From a virus: a stretch of DNA of 29,544 bases. Both the position numbers and the translations under genes were made by a program. Of this stretch, positions 1 through 9,290 are shown piece after piece (position 1 is the stretch's first letter; each line of letters opens with the position of its first letter). The stretch lies in IMG/VR virus record IMGVR_UViG_3300043464_000913, positions 1 to 29,544 of that record; one strand, given 5' to 3'. Below the pieces are notes generated by a model. The model did no database searches and was not told the origin of the DNA. It saw nothing but the letters and a program-made list of their open reading frames with translations.

Positions 1-3000
1 AAAGATTGGTGCAAAGTCGATTGAAATCTTTACAGACATAGGAGCCCTGGCATTTTGACGACCTGTTTCCCAGCGTGCATCACTCCAATCAAACCTCAGC
101 CCCCTGATAAACCCAGCAAGGCCCTTGCCTTGTGTGCTTTCAAAAGCTTTGACAATGGAGTTTCCGTTATTCCCAGCACCGTTGAAAAAGCCAGAAACAA
201 CACTCTGCGTGTTTGTCTGTTGAGCAGATGAAGACACGCTTGTCTGTGAACTCACTCGGTTGAAAGCAACTCTTGCTATCTCGGCAGGATCAGCCATCAA
301 ATCATATTGACTGCAAGCATAGACTCCATCTCTTCCAACACCACCACCTGGGATTGTGAAACGATAAACCTTCATTCCATTACGTTCTTCTGCTCTGTTG
401 ATCAAAACTCTCATTTGGTGAGTTACCTGGAGGGGCGCTCCAGCAGGCGAAGGAACAAAACCAACAACAGTTCCTCCGGCTGATGAGATTGACCTGATGA
501 ACCCACGCGCTCCTGCACCAGCCCTTCCGCCCACTCCGTTTCTTGCTGTCTGTCCTGGCTGTGATATTGAATCAGTCAGGTTGTCCACTCTTGGATAGCC
601 TCTGAGTCTCTGGCTGGCCCCACGCTGCCCCCGTCCATCTGGCAAAGGTATTAAAAGTGCATACTCTCCAGGTTCAAACACGCCTTGTCGTGACATTCTA
701 TCCGTCACGCTTTCTCGTGCTGTCAAAAAGTTTGTGTTGCGAGATGTTGCAGCTTCTTCTCCTTCTAGTGAAAACTGACTTGATCCAACTCCAAAGAGTT
801 TGGCAAGTCCAAACTTTGAGTAGTTTGTCTTGAACAAGTCACCCAATCTCAGCCTGATCAAAGGCGAAGCTGAAGGAACTTGTGAGAATGGTTGAATGAA
901 CTTGTCAGTCGCAGTTCCAACTTGTCTACCCTCTGAGTATTGTGGATATACCAGTGTTATCAGTTTGTTGATCTTGAACCACATGTGATCAAAGTCTTTG
1001 TGGTTTGTTGCAACAACGCGAAAACTCAAAGATATGCTTCTTTTTGTGTTTTTATAGATTGGAACAGATCCAATCCTTCCATAACCCTCGGTTTCAACCA
1101 AGTCTACGTCAAAACCGTCATTGACATCTTCAAGAAAGGCATGAAATGAGATGATTTCGTTGGTTCTGAGATCATGGAAGTAGAAAGGCATGTAGTCAGC
1201 ATCCAGGTGCTCTTCCATGGCTTTGACATCTTCGGCATTGATCCTGTTACCATCCAGTTTGTCTGGTCCTTTGACAACGTTGAGTCTGTTTCCTGTCAAG
1301 TCCGCTGCCAAGATCTCTGATGGGTTGTTTGCTTGGTTGTCTGCACCAAGGTAGTTCATCTCCGCTCTTGATAGACCGTTCGGAATCATGTACATGGATT
1401 TGGTTGTGTTGGAACCCCAAGCCAGTGCGTTTCTGTATTGACCTGGAAGTCTATCAACAGATTGCAGAACTGATGGATTCAAACTTATCTCTCGTTTTGG
1501 ACCAACATCAGCTTCCACAACGATACGGTCAATGTCAGATATGAACTCTGCTATGCCGCCATTACTACCAACAACAAATCCGTCTGCTTCGTGTGAAAGC
1601 GCAATGTCACCTATGTTCGCCAGGATGTTGCAAAACTTCAACAACTGAGATTCGTTGATCTTTTGAATGATCTCAATGGGACCAACAGGGTTTCCAAGCA
1701 AACCAACATCGTTGATGGATGTCACACCTTCAACGTTTGCCACTCCTCCTGCTATCTGCATAACCATGTCTCGTGTTCCACGAATCAGCGAGCGCAGCAC
1801 AGTGTTGTAATAGCCGTGGTTTTGAAGGATTTCCAATGCTTCAGCGCGTATGTCTGAAGCACCAAAGAAAATGTCAACACCTCTTGAAACGCATTGAAAG
1901 TAATCGTTTTTTGTTGGAGTTGCCCTTATGACATAGGTTGCGTTTCTGTATGCTGAGACTTGATCGAGTTTTCCAAGATAAGAACCAAGGCGCCTTCTTC
2001 TGTCATCTGCCGAAGGGTTGGCTCCTGGTTGAATCAGTGATGCTGGTTCTCTTGGTGCCACGATCAATGCAGCCGCCTTGATCAAACCACCCACCGTCAA
2101 AGACAGCAACGCAGCACAAGCCACAGAAGCAGTTGAACTCAACCCGGCAAACGGAGTCATCCAGTTGTTTACGTTTCCGTAAGAAAGAACATCGTTCTTT
2201 TTGATGTTGTCATCCAGAGATGGCTTTTGAAACTCTGGGTTGATGTCCTTCATGATCTTGATTGGGCTTGTTCTGGCGATGTTGATCTTTTGACCAATTC
2301 TTGCCAATCCGGGTGCTAGAGCAGCACCCCTGGCAGCAACTTGCTGTCCTGCGTTTGTTGGATCTTTTGGAATGTAATACTCGCCTGAAGCTTCAAGCAT
2401 GGTCAAAAGACCAATCTTCTTGAGGTCTTTCAGTTTGACAAGAACCGATGTGTTTCCTTCAACCCTTGGAAACTTTCTTGGTCCGTGTTTTCCAAATTCC
2501 AACTGCGAATATGCAACACCGATGTTTGAATCATCTTCTGCGACAGAACTGGTTCCATCAGAACCAGGTGTTCTAACAGTCACACCATCAGCAAGTTCCA
2601 AGCCAACTCTTGGAACGAATGTTTTCCCAAGAGTGAACCTGTTGTTGTCAAACTGAACCTGCCTAACTCTTTTAACAAAGTCGGCAGCTTCCCCACGAGT
2701 GTTGACATCTTGAAGGATCTCGGTCCCAGTTGGTGCATCAATGGACGACTTGCCTTTTTTTATGGCAAACTTTCCACCACGAGAACTATCAACGTCCAAC
2801 ATACCACTGTTGGATGTTTGATTCAGTTCTTGCTTGGCTGAGACACCTTCTGGTGAAGGTTGGTTGAACATCCCCGAGTGATGTGCTTGGTTGTTTTCGC
2901 CTGGGTTTTGCAAAGCGGTTGGATTGCCATTCGCATCCTGAAGGGACTGTCTTCCCAAGACGTTGGTGACAACATAGTCGTTTTGAACAGCAACCGTTAT

Positions 3001-3162
3001 GTTGCTGGCATGTTGTGCCAACCTTGCAATGATCTCTGGCTTGAGGTCATCTCGCTCGAACTCGACCGTGTTCCCAGGACCAGAGTTTTCCAGAATTGGA
3101 ACAAGTCTGTTTGGTCCTGTGTTGTGAATCAATTCAGAGAGGCGACGGGAGGTTCTGGACAT
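1..3162 (-). CDS. Large tail/baseplate structural protein, C-terminus cut by window edge
   Basis: The minus-strand frame is open from the ATG at 3162 to base 1: 1054 codons with no stop, so the gene continues off the left edge. The start MSRTSRRLSELIH follows the preceding small gene's stop by 34 bases; a G-rich stretch lies upstream but is not well spaced. Residues about 335-370 form an alanine/leucine-rich hydrophobic segment (around ACAALLSLTVGGLIKAAALI), unusual in a soluble virion protein. Further on come YGRIGSVPIYKNTKRSISL and MWFKINKLITLVYPQYSEG, and near the edge PMSVKISIDFAPIF, patterns I associate with tail and baseplate proteins of large marine-type phages. It lies directly downstream of the tape measure gene, where T4-like phages encode baseplate hub and tube-initiation proteins. 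Coding status is very sure; the exact structural role is inferred from position and composition. Confidence 0.85.
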   Translation of the reverse strand, partial: MSRTSRRLSELIHNTGPNRLVPILENSGPGNTVEFERDDLKPEIIARLAQHASNITVAVQNDYVVTNVLGRQSLQDANGNPTALQNPGENNQAHHSGMFNQPSPEGVSAKQELNQTSNSGMLDVDSSRGGKFAIKKGKSSIDAPTGTEILQDVNTRGEAADFVKRVRQVQFDNNRFTLGKTFVPRVGLELADGVTVRTPGSDGTSSVAEDDSNIGVAYSQLEFGKHGPRKFPRVEGNTSVLVKLKDLKKIGLLTMLEASGEYYIPKDPTNAGQQVAARGAALAPGLARIGQKINIARTSPIKIMKDINPEFQKPSLDDNIKKNDVLSYGNVNNWMTPFAGLSSTASVACAALLSLTVGGLIKAAALIVAPREPASLIQPGANPSADDRRRRLGSYLGKLDQVSAYRNATYVIRATPTKNDYFQCVSRGVDIFFGASDIRAEALEILQNHGYYNTVLRSLIRGTRDMVMQIAGGVANVEGVTSINDVGLLGNPVGPIEIIQKINESQLLKFCNILANIGDIALSHEADGFVVGSNGGIAEFISDIDRIVVEADVGPKREISLNPSVLQSVDRLPGQYRNALAWGSNTTKSMYMIPNGLSRAEMNYLGADNQANNPSEILAADLTGNRLNVVKGPDKLDGNRINAEDVKAMEEHLDADYMPFYFHDLRTNEIISFHAFLEDVNDGFDVDLVETEGYGRIGSVPIYKNTKRSISLSFRVVATNHKDFDHMWFKINKLITLVYPQYSEGRQVGTATDKFIQPFSQVPSASPLIRLRLGDLFKTNYSKFGLAKLFGVGSSQFSLEGEEAATSRNTNFLTARESVTDRMSRQGVFEPGEYALLIPLPDGRGQRGASQRLRGYPRVDNLTDSISQPGQTARNGVGGRAGAGARGFIRSISSAGGTVVGFVPSPAGAPLQVTHQMRVLINRAEERNGMKVYRFTIPGGGVGRDGVYACSQYDLMADPAEIARVAFNRVSSQTSVSSSAQQTNTQSVVSGFFNGAGNNGNSIVKAFESTQGKGLAGFIRGLRFDWSDARWETGRQNARAPMSVKISIDFAPIF

Positions 3163-3196
3163 GAGTGTAACTATCTTTCCACCCCCAGTTCAGAAG

Positions 3197-3355
3197 CTAT
3201 CTTCTGTTTATAGCCTGTAGTGGTCCGATCACGTTCTTTTCAAAGTCTTCCACCATGACCTTCAGAGCTTCTTCTACTCTTTGACGCTCTTCGGCAGGTA
3301 CTTGCTGAAGAAGCTCTTGGAATCTTTTGGTTTCTGAAAGTTCTTTGTAGTTCAT
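3197..3355 (-). CDS. Small acidic helical protein, unknown function
   Basis: A 52-residue open frame starting MNYKELSETKRFQELLQQV and ending PLQAINRR. It is almost wholly predicted helix, rich in Glu, Gln and Lys. It sits between the plus-strand small gene at 3374 and the large structural gene, whose ATG is 34 bases after this stop, so it fits the tight right-to-left spacing of the tail operon. No ribosome binding site is visible. An AATAAATA element (bases 3362-3369, minus strand), one base from the T4 late-promoter consensus, lies only 6 bases before the ATG, which would give an almost leaderless message. I do not recognise a family. It could be a small tail accessory or chaperone, but nothing in the sequence shows this. 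Confidence 0.6.
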   Translation of the reverse strand: MNYKELSETKRFQELLQQVPAEERQRVEEALKVMVEDFEKNVIGPLQAINRR

Positions 3356-3373
3356 AATTGATATTTATTGCTC

Positions 3374-3574
3374 ATGAAAACATTAAAAGAAATGTTCAAC
3401 TGGTTACTGTTGGAAGGAAAGATAGACAACTTAAAATTGCAATACCCAGACGTTGCTGACAAAATTGGGTTGTTTGCAAATACAAACCCCAAATATCTTT
3501 CTTGGGTTGCAAAACAATTGAAACCAGAAACTTCGCCTGAAGAACTAGAACAGTTGAGGGCAGGTTTTTACTGA
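3374..3574 (+). CDS. Small protein with N-terminal LxE tag, unknown function
   Basis: A 66-residue protein, MKTLKEMFNWLLLEGKID to QLRAGFY. I chose ATG 3374 over an in-frame TTG two codons earlier. The first 15 residues match the amphipathic N-terminal tag seen on many genes here, with LLE followed by Gly as a possible protease site. The remainder carries YPDVADKI and KYLSWVAKQL, a small helical pattern I have the impression of seeing in other large phages, but I cannot name a family. The gene runs against the tail operon: its stop overlaps the tape measure stop by 7 bases and its start is 18 bases from the divergent start of the 52-residue gene. No clear promoter or Shine-Dalgarno sequence is visible. 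Confidence 0.7.
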   Translation: MKTLKEMFNWLLLEGKIDNLKLQYPDVADKIGLFANTNPKYLSWVAKQLKPETSPEELEQLRAGFY

Positions 3575-6500
3575 GTTAAGTCTCCATGTGTTATTCTTGT
3601 GTTGTTAGGCCCAACTCTGCGAAGCAGAGCCAATTCAAATGCATCCAAACCATTGTTGTCGAACTTCACTGTGAAGTTCACATGGATGTTGAAGTTTCTG
3701 TTTTGAATCATGTACTCGCCATCAGCACCAAGACCAAGACTGTCTCCAAGCTTTCTCAGACCAGTCTCAATGTTGATAGGTGTCAAATTGTTGATGTTTG
3801 TTGTAAGTTCATTGGTTTTAGATATCATGTTGGTAACAACAGCGTTCACTCTTCCAAAGTGAATGCGCTCTATGTTTGTAATAAAACTAGAAACCGTAGC
3901 TTCCAAGGATGTTGAACCAATCAACTGTGTTGCGATCTGACTCATGCCAATCTGCAAAGAAGCAAGAACAGAACTCAAACCATTGAACTTTGTTTGAATT
4001 TCTGTGGAGCTGAGGGTGTTCGTGGAAATCAACTGAGTAACGGTTGACAGAATGCTGTTAAGGGCTTTTGCTCCAACATCGAACTTTCTTAGGTTTGAAA
4101 GAGGTATGTTGCTAAACACAGTGTTCATGTCTCGCATCAGTTGAGGAAAGGTGCTCTGGATTCTTGAGAAGAAATTGCTAACAAAATCAGTTAGTTGTGC
4201 AATAGTTTCAGCGTTTGATCCGGGAACGCCACCGCTGTTTTTTGACAATCCGGCAACGATTGTGGCGATTTGAGAGATGGTAGTAAACACTGGGCCGACA
4301 ATTGGTGCAAATGCTTCGATTGCTTTTAGTTGAGCAGGGTTCAACGCAGCCATACTTGTACTCAGAACAGTCAGGATGCCTGCAATCTTATCAAAAAGAT
4401 TAGATTTAGTCAGACCATCGAGCAAAGAACTCATATAAGTTCCAACAGCAGAAAGAACTTGGGTTTGGTTGCCATTCGCTGCAAGTTGCAAGATAGCAGA
4501 GCTGCCTGAACGAAGAGAGTTCATGAACTCTCCCAAACCACCAAGAATACGGACAAACACCAAACCAACTCTTGCTTGATCAGCCGTAAAACCTTGGCCA
4601 ACAATAGGAGAGGCCAAGAAGCCTCTGATCTCGTTCATCAAGATCGAAAGGTTGCTTGTCATGATTGAGATGAAAGAGCGAATTGATTCCAATCTCCATT
4701 CAACTCGTTGTCCCAACAAAGCTTGAATGTCAGACTGCTGCAATGCTTCTGTTGGCGGTTTCAAAGCATTAGCAAACTCAGCAACGGCTCCAATAACCGT
4801 TACAAGCAATTGTGCCGACTGAATCCGCTGTTCGCCGCCACCAAGTCCTTGAACGGCATTTGACAGTGAAGTAACAATCAACATCAGTTGATTGGTCAAG
4901 TTCGTAATTGTGTAATTTACAGAGGATAAGGTTTCTCTTTGCTCTTGCTCTCCATTCAAGAAGCTTAGAATTCCCGGTCTGGTTGCTGTAATCAGTTGAG
5001 CAACTGATGCCGCAAAAGATCCAATTCCTTTCATGATATCCACGAACACCCCAGCTTTTTTCACAAATTCAGCCAGCCCACCACTTGGACGGAATCTGTC
5101 AATAGACTCCATGATTTTAAGTCCTTCAGATGCCATCCCTCTAACGGTAAATGCAATTACAGCAAGACCAGCAGCCACGGCTGCTGCCCCAGCCAAACCA
5201 AAAGAAGCAACACCAATACCGATTGCGGCAGCTATTCCAACAACTGCCGCAGCAGACAAGAAGAAAGCTCCTGTTGCAGTCATGATCATAACGGTTTTTC
5301 CAATGTTGGCAAAAGGCACATCTTCAAATGCCCAAACTATGCCTCTAGCACCAATTGCCATCGCAGCACCAACAAGACCCACTACCAACAAACCACCAAG
5401 AATTCGCGGAGTCATTCCAGGGGCCAGGTTGATCGTAGACAAAAGTTTTACTGCCCCTGCTATTGCAACCATCGAGGTTGCTGTTGTGATCATTGCAAGA
5501 GAAGCAGTTGCAATAGAAGCTGGAGTGATCTTGTTTTCTTGGATGGCTTTTGCAAACCTAAAGATTGCATATAGCACTCCAACCATACCAACAACAATGA
5601 ATGCTGTGATTGCAACCATCTTCACCAGGGCTTGTCCCCAGTTTGCCTTGGAGTCTGTTGCTGCCTGAGCAGCTTGGTCAGCACTTTCAATAACACCAGC
5701 GATTGCTTGACCAGATCCACCACTGCTTGATGTTTGTGGAGCGTTTGACATGGCTCTGGAAGCGGTTGCTGCTTGACCCATGAATCTGTCTTTAACAGAC
5801 TCAACTGCGGTCCTGATTCCACCACCTCGTGCAAACTCAATCAAACCTTGTGTGAACATTGCAGCAAACGAAGTTGCAATGGCTCTGCCAATCATCCCAA
5901 CAAACGCTGGTCCTGCCAGAACTGCTGCGATTTCAAGAAGGTGAGTTCTTAGCCACGGCTCTGCTTTCTTCCAGATCTCTCCAAACAGTCCTTTAACAGC
6001 ACTCCAGAGAGATGGGCCAAATTCCTTAAGAGCATCAACAATTGGGCGAATCAGAGGTTCAAGAAAACCAAGACCGCCTTCAGCACTTGATAGATCTATA
6101 GATTTTCTTCCCGATATCAGATCGGTGATATATTCTATACCTTCTCGCAACCCTTTCATTGCGATTCTCAGCAAACCACCAGCAATCTGACTGATTGCCA
6201 TGAAAAACTTCCTGAAGCCATCAAGAACTCTCTGACCATTCTGCGAGTTGTTCTGGAACCAAGAGAAGAAGTTCTTCTTCAGGTTTTCTAAGAGTTTCGG
6301 CAATGCGGTCTGCGGGTCCGTTGTCATCGTTTTAAAGAACTCTCGGAATGCATCAGCAGCCCCACGAAACAACTGTCTGAACTTTCTTCGATCAAACAGA
6401 TCCGAAAGACCCTGGAACACGTCTTTAACTCCAGGGAACATGGCAACAAACGCTTTGCCTACTTTTATGCCCTCCCTATACGCAATCCTCAGATCAACTC

Positions 6501-8031
6501 TGAGTTCTCGCATCAGATGTCTGAACTCTTGGCTTCTCTGGATACCAACAGTGAAGCCCTGGATGAACCGATCAATGAAACCACCGCTACCTTGACTGCC
6601 GGACTTAACAAGTCGCTCAATGGAGTCAGCAAGCGCCTTCATGGCTTGAACCTGCGTCATCTGAGTCTTCTTGGCAGCATCAGCCTTCCTTGTCACTTGG
6701 TCATATGTCATTCCCTGGTTCTTCATAGAGAAAGCCAGGTCCAGGGCAGAGTCATCCAATCCAGTTTGTTGAGCCAACAAAGCTCTTTCTTGGCGAGTCA
6801 TGTTCTCAACAGAACGACCTGCTGCAAAGAAGGACTTTCTAAGCATCTCAACCCTCTCTGCTGGGTTCTGTGCCTTCATCATTTCCAAAGCATCAACGTT
6901 TAAGTTGAATGCCTGTGACAGATGTGCAGCCCCTTGTGCGGCATCTTCGAAGTTGTCATACTTCTCAATCACACCCATGACCTTAGAAACTTCAATACCA
7001 AGTCTTCTGAAGTAAACAACAGCCTGACCGATCTCCTTTGTGGATATTCCTCCAAAGTGTTTGAAATCAGCCATCAGGGTGGCCATGTCTCTGGATATCT
7101 CTTTCGCTGACCCGGCAGCACCATTGAAAGCTTTGCTAAGTTGTAGAGAGTAGTTTGCGATCTCTCGCAACTCATCTGTCAAAGCTGTCTGAAGAGCATA
7201 AGCTCTTGTCGCCACTGCTTTCTGACCTTCTTCTGTTAAACCCAGCCCTTTGTAGTAGGCACCTATAGCCTCAGAGTTTTTAACAAACTGACCAGCAAGA
7301 GCAGCAAAGAGAGGTCCGAGGTTGTGAGCATATTCTTGCATGAACTTCAAACGTTCGGCAAGGTTGCCAAAAACACGATAGACAGAAAGACCTGTTTGAG
7401 CCAGTTGTCCTTTAAGGTTTCTGGCCATTGAGATGATTGCTTGACCTGATGTGGCATGAAGAGCACCAAACTCTTTACGAATGTCTTCCAAAGCTTGTCT
7501 TAAACCAGTATCACCTCCACCAGCATCAGCCATGTTGATCAACCCGGTAAGCATCTTGAATGGTATGGCTATGATTGAAGCAGCAAGGTTGCCAAGTGTT
7601 TCAACCACACCAAATCCAAGGTTCTTGATGGTGTGGAACATGTTTGCTGTCATTCTCAAACCCTGAACAAAACCATCAATAGAAGAAGCAGCCACGGAGA
7701 AGCGTTTCACCTTCTTGGTCATGTCTTCCATGCCTCTGCCGGTTTCATCTTCTCTCTTGACAGCTTCTTTCAATGCAGAGTTCAGCTTGTCAAACACATC
7801 TTGGTTGGTTGTTCCAAGACCTCTCGTGGCATCCGAAGCTCCTGCCACTGCTTGCGAGGCATTCTGAATGTCTGTTGCAACGTCCTTGAAGTTTGCAGAA
7901 CGCAACGTGTTGACCATATCTCTTGTCAGAGATGCTTGATCTTTCGTCAACTTGGTGCTTTCTTCCAAAAGCTTGTTCTGGGCAGAAAGAAGTTGATTCA
8001 ACTGAGCTTGTAGGTCGAGATTGGTCGCCAT
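3568..8031 (-). CDS. Tail tape measure protein
   Basis: Sets tail length during assembly: the tube polymerises around it on the baseplate, and it is later released toward the host envelope. It is 1488 residues from the ATG at 8031 (an in-frame TTG at 8043 would add four); neither has a good Shine-Dalgarno. The first 110 residues are a coiled-coil-like stretch rich in Gln, Leu and Lys. The middle is long and helical with frequent Phe/Met. Residues about 700-970 contain several hydrophobic helices, for example near AAVLAGPAFVGMIG and VAITAFIVVGMVGVLYAIF, typical of tape measure proteins that may enter a membrane. The C-terminal third is Ser/Thr/Asn-rich and helical. I see no lysozyme or peptidase motif. 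Size, composition and location downstream of tube and chaperone genes make the call firm. Confidence 0.92.
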   Translation of the reverse strand: MATNLDLQAQLNQLLSAQNKLLEESTKLTKDQASLTRDMVNTLRSANFKDVATDIQNASQAVAGASDATRGLGTTNQDVFDKLNSALKEAVKREDETGRGMEDMTKKVKRFSVAASSIDGFVQGLRMTANMFHTIKNLGFGVVETLGNLAASIIAIPFKMLTGLINMADAGGGDTGLRQALEDIRKEFGALHATSGQAIISMARNLKGQLAQTGLSVYRVFGNLAERLKFMQEYAHNLGPLFAALAGQFVKNSEAIGAYYKGLGLTEEGQKAVATRAYALQTALTDELREIANYSLQLSKAFNGAAGSAKEISRDMATLMADFKHFGGISTKEIGQAVVYFRRLGIEVSKVMGVIEKYDNFEDAAQGAAHLSQAFNLNVDALEMMKAQNPAERVEMLRKSFFAAGRSVENMTRQERALLAQQTGLDDSALDLAFSMKNQGMTYDQVTRKADAAKKTQMTQVQAMKALADSIERLVKSGSQGSGGFIDRFIQGFTVGIQRSQEFRHLMRELRVDLRIAYREGIKVGKAFVAMFPGVKDVFQGLSDLFDRRKFRQLFRGAADAFREFFKTMTTDPQTALPKLLENLKKNFFSWFQNNSQNGQRVLDGFRKFFMAISQIAGGLLRIAMKGLREGIEYITDLISGRKSIDLSSAEGGLGFLEPLIRPIVDALKEFGPSLWSAVKGLFGEIWKKAEPWLRTHLLEIAAVLAGPAFVGMIGRAIATSFAAMFTQGLIEFARGGGIRTAVESVKDRFMGQAATASRAMSNAPQTSSSGGSGQAIAGVIESADQAAQAATDSKANWGQALVKMVAITAFIVVGMVGVLYAIFRFAKAIQENKITPASIATASLAMITTATSMVAIAGAVKLLSTINLAPGMTPRILGGLLVVGLVGAAMAIGARGIVWAFEDVPFANIGKTVMIMTATGAFFLSAAAVVGIAAAIGIGVASFGLAGAAAVAAGLAVIAFTVRGMASEGLKIMESIDRFRPSGGLAEFVKKAGVFVDIMKGIGSFAASVAQLITATRPGILSFLNGEQEQRETLSSVNYTITNLTNQLMLIVTSLSNAVQGLGGGEQRIQSAQLLVTVIGAVAEFANALKPPTEALQQSDIQALLGQRVEWRLESIRSFISIMTSNLSILMNEIRGFLASPIVGQGFTADQARVGLVFVRILGGLGEFMNSLRSGSSAILQLAANGNQTQVLSAVGTYMSSLLDGLTKSNLFDKIAGILTVLSTSMAALNPAQLKAIEAFAPIVGPVFTTISQIATIVAGLSKNSGGVPGSNAETIAQLTDFVSNFFSRIQSTFPQLMRDMNTVFSNIPLSNLRKFDVGAKALNSILSTVTQLISTNTLSSTEIQTKFNGLSSVLASLQIGMSQIATQLIGSTSLEATVSSFITNIERIHFGRVNAVVTNMISKTNELTTNINNLTPINIETGLRKLGDSLGLGADGEYMIQNRNFNIHVNFTVKFDNNGLDAFELALLRRVGPNNTRITHGDLTQ

Positions 8032-8073
8032 CTGTTGTTTCAACTGATAATTACACCAAGATCGGAAGTTCGC

Positions 8074-8340
8074 ATGAGCAATTACAAACTCTCAGCAACA
8101 GGAAAACTTTTCTTTGCATCCCTTGTCGCTTATCTGGGCGGCGCAAAATCAATCATCAAACTAAAAGCCACACCTGAACAAGTGAAGGCAATCTCTGATG
8201 CTGTGATGGCCTCAAAAGAGTTTCAGGATGAAGTTAAGCGTGAGGGTGCAACCATTGAATCAGTCATTGAAAAGATGAGGTTGAAAAACCTCACCGCCGC
8301 AGAATTCAAAAAGATCACAGGAAAACCCTGGCCTTTGTGA
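8074..8340 (+). CDS. Small conserved-looking phage protein, unknown function
   Basis: An 88-residue protein, MSNYKLSATGKLFFASL to ITGKPWPL. The ATG at 8074 is preferred to the longer frame at 8035 because GGAAG lies 5 bases before it and the longer version would run into the divergent tape measure start. It has a hydrophobic N-terminal helix (FFASLVAYLGG), a basic strand-like stretch (IIKLKATPEQ), then helices with EFQDEVKREGATIESVIEKM. It looks like a compact domain rather than noise, and codon use matches its neighbours, but I cannot name a family. It opens the plus-strand island ending at 11131 and lies head-to-head with the tape measure gene with 42 bases between starts. Confidence 0.78.
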   Translation: MSNYKLSATGKLFFASLVAYLGGAKSIIKLKATPEQVKAISDAVMASKEFQDEVKREGATIESVIEKMRLKNLTAAEFKKITGKPWPL

Positions 8341-8359
8341 TCTTCCTGGTTAACAACCC

Positions 8360-9265
8360 ATGAAAATCAAAGCAAAAGAGTTGTTTGGCTTAATTGCCGA
8401 AGCAACAAAACAACACTTGTTGGAAGCTGATATAACAAAAGTCGATCCCATGTGGATTGGGACTTATGCTTTTGTTCAAGCTTACAACCAAGCTCTTGCT
8501 GCGGGGCTGTTTCCAAGAAACCAAAAGCTTGGAGTTGAGTTCTCTCTTACAGACAATGGATTTCGCAATGGAGTTCTGTTGATCTCAGCATATGACAGAC
8601 CCACACCAAGGTATTTTAAAAGTGGTCATGGCCATGACTTGCTTCATGGTTTGACTCAGAACTCACAACCTCACTTTGGAACATTTCGTGGAGAAGAAGC
8701 ACAATCCACAAACAACAAGTCCTCTTTCAAAAAGAAACTCTTCAATCTTGCCTTTAAAGAAATCAGAGATAAATTTGGCATTGATCTCTTCAAGAGATTC
8801 CCAGAGGTTTCAATGAACAAGTCATTAACCCAAGAGGAACTCCACAAGATTCAAATTGAAGCAATCAAGTTTCTTAGAGAAGAAGACTACGATGCTTACG
8901 AGTTGTTCAACAAACACACAGCACGAACAAACTATTTCACAAGAATAACATCAAAGGGTTCTAGAAGAGACAACCCAACCCATGCTTACGAAGAGGAAAT
9001 GGGGAACATCGTGAGTGATGCTTTGGTGCCCTATGTTTCTGGTTCCCAGCCAATACCACCTGATCTTTTTGATTCTCTGATGAAGAGCCTGCAAAACTTT
9101 GAGGAACCACAAGACTTTAGAACTTACGACCATCCATCCAACGAACAAACCAAGCAAAAGTGGCTGACACACTTTCAGAAAGTTCTCCCAGAGTTCTTCC
9201 AACTTTACAATGCCTCTCTTGAAAGACTGAAAAGAACCGGGTTCGGTAGAGATCAAAAAATATAA
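8360..9265 (+). CDS. HDxxH protein, paralogue 1, with N-terminal targeting-like tag
   Basis: A 301-residue protein of no family I recognise. Residues 1-23 form the shared N-terminal tag with LIAE followed by Ala (residues 11-15), an excellent match to a T4-type prohead protease site. The body is homologous to the 314-residue gene at 10187: shared blocks are GTYAFVxAYNQ, GLFPRNQ, GHDLLHGLTQNSQPHFGTF (H92, D93, H96, H105), NPTHAxEEExGNxVSD (H208, E211-213) and HPSNE. The clustered His, Asp and Glu conserved in both copies suggest a metal site, perhaps hydrolytic. HDxxH recalls the Coq4 zinc motif, but the Coq4 spacing to Glu is not met, so I do not assign it. It starts 19 bases after the previous stop with no clear ribosome binding site. 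Confidence 0.85.
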   Translation: MKIKAKELFGLIAEATKQHLLEADITKVDPMWIGTYAFVQAYNQALAAGLFPRNQKLGVEFSLTDNGFRNGVLLISAYDRPTPRYFKSGHGHDLLHGLTQNSQPHFGTFRGEEAQSTNNKSSFKKKLFNLAFKEIRDKFGIDLFKRFPEVSMNKSLTQEELHKIQIEAIKFLREEDYDAYELFNKHTARTNYFTRITSKGSRRDNPTHAYEEEMGNIVSDALVPYVSGSQPIPPDLFDSLMKSLQNFEEPQDFRTYDHPSNEQTKQKWLTHFQKVLPEFFQLYNASLERLKRTGFGRDQKI

Positions 9266-9268
9266 ATA
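9261..9268 (+). promoter_or_regulatory. T4-type late promoter candidate (TATAAATA)
   Basis: The exact octamer TATAAATA, the T4 late-promoter core read by the gp55 sigma factor, begins in the last codons of the 301-residue gene and runs into the 25-base gap before the ATG at 9291. The core ends 22 bases before that ATG, compatible with a short leader. By base composition about two exact copies are expected by chance on both strands of this window, so position rather than sequence alone supports it. No -35 element is needed for this promoter class. Confidence 0.45.
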
Positions 9269-9290
9269 CCTATTTAGGTTTTGGTGAAAA

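Noticed and set aside
940-3213. Several plus-strand open frames of 64-117 codons
   Set aside because: All lie opposite the continuous 1054-codon minus-strand frame and show no domain or start signal.
5033-5668. A 211-codon plus-strand open frame, Ala/Pro/Thr-rich
   Set aside because: It is antisense to the hydrophobic helices of the tape measure gene; composition is what the reverse complement of Ala/Val/Ile codons gives, and there is no start signal.
8032-8073. A divergent sigma70 promoter between the tape measure gene and the plus-strand island
   Set aside because: A GATAAT -10 can be found, but the only -35 candidate (TTGGTC at 8021) is poor and 19 bases away.
8951-9256. A 101-codon minus-strand open frame
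   Set aside because: Opposite the HDxxH gene, which has a clear paralogue; the minus frame has no counterpart at the second copy.
8360-9265. Coq4-like assignment for the HDxxH proteins
   Set aside because: The HDxxH is present, but the Glu required eleven residues after the second His is missing in both copies and the flanking sequence does not match.
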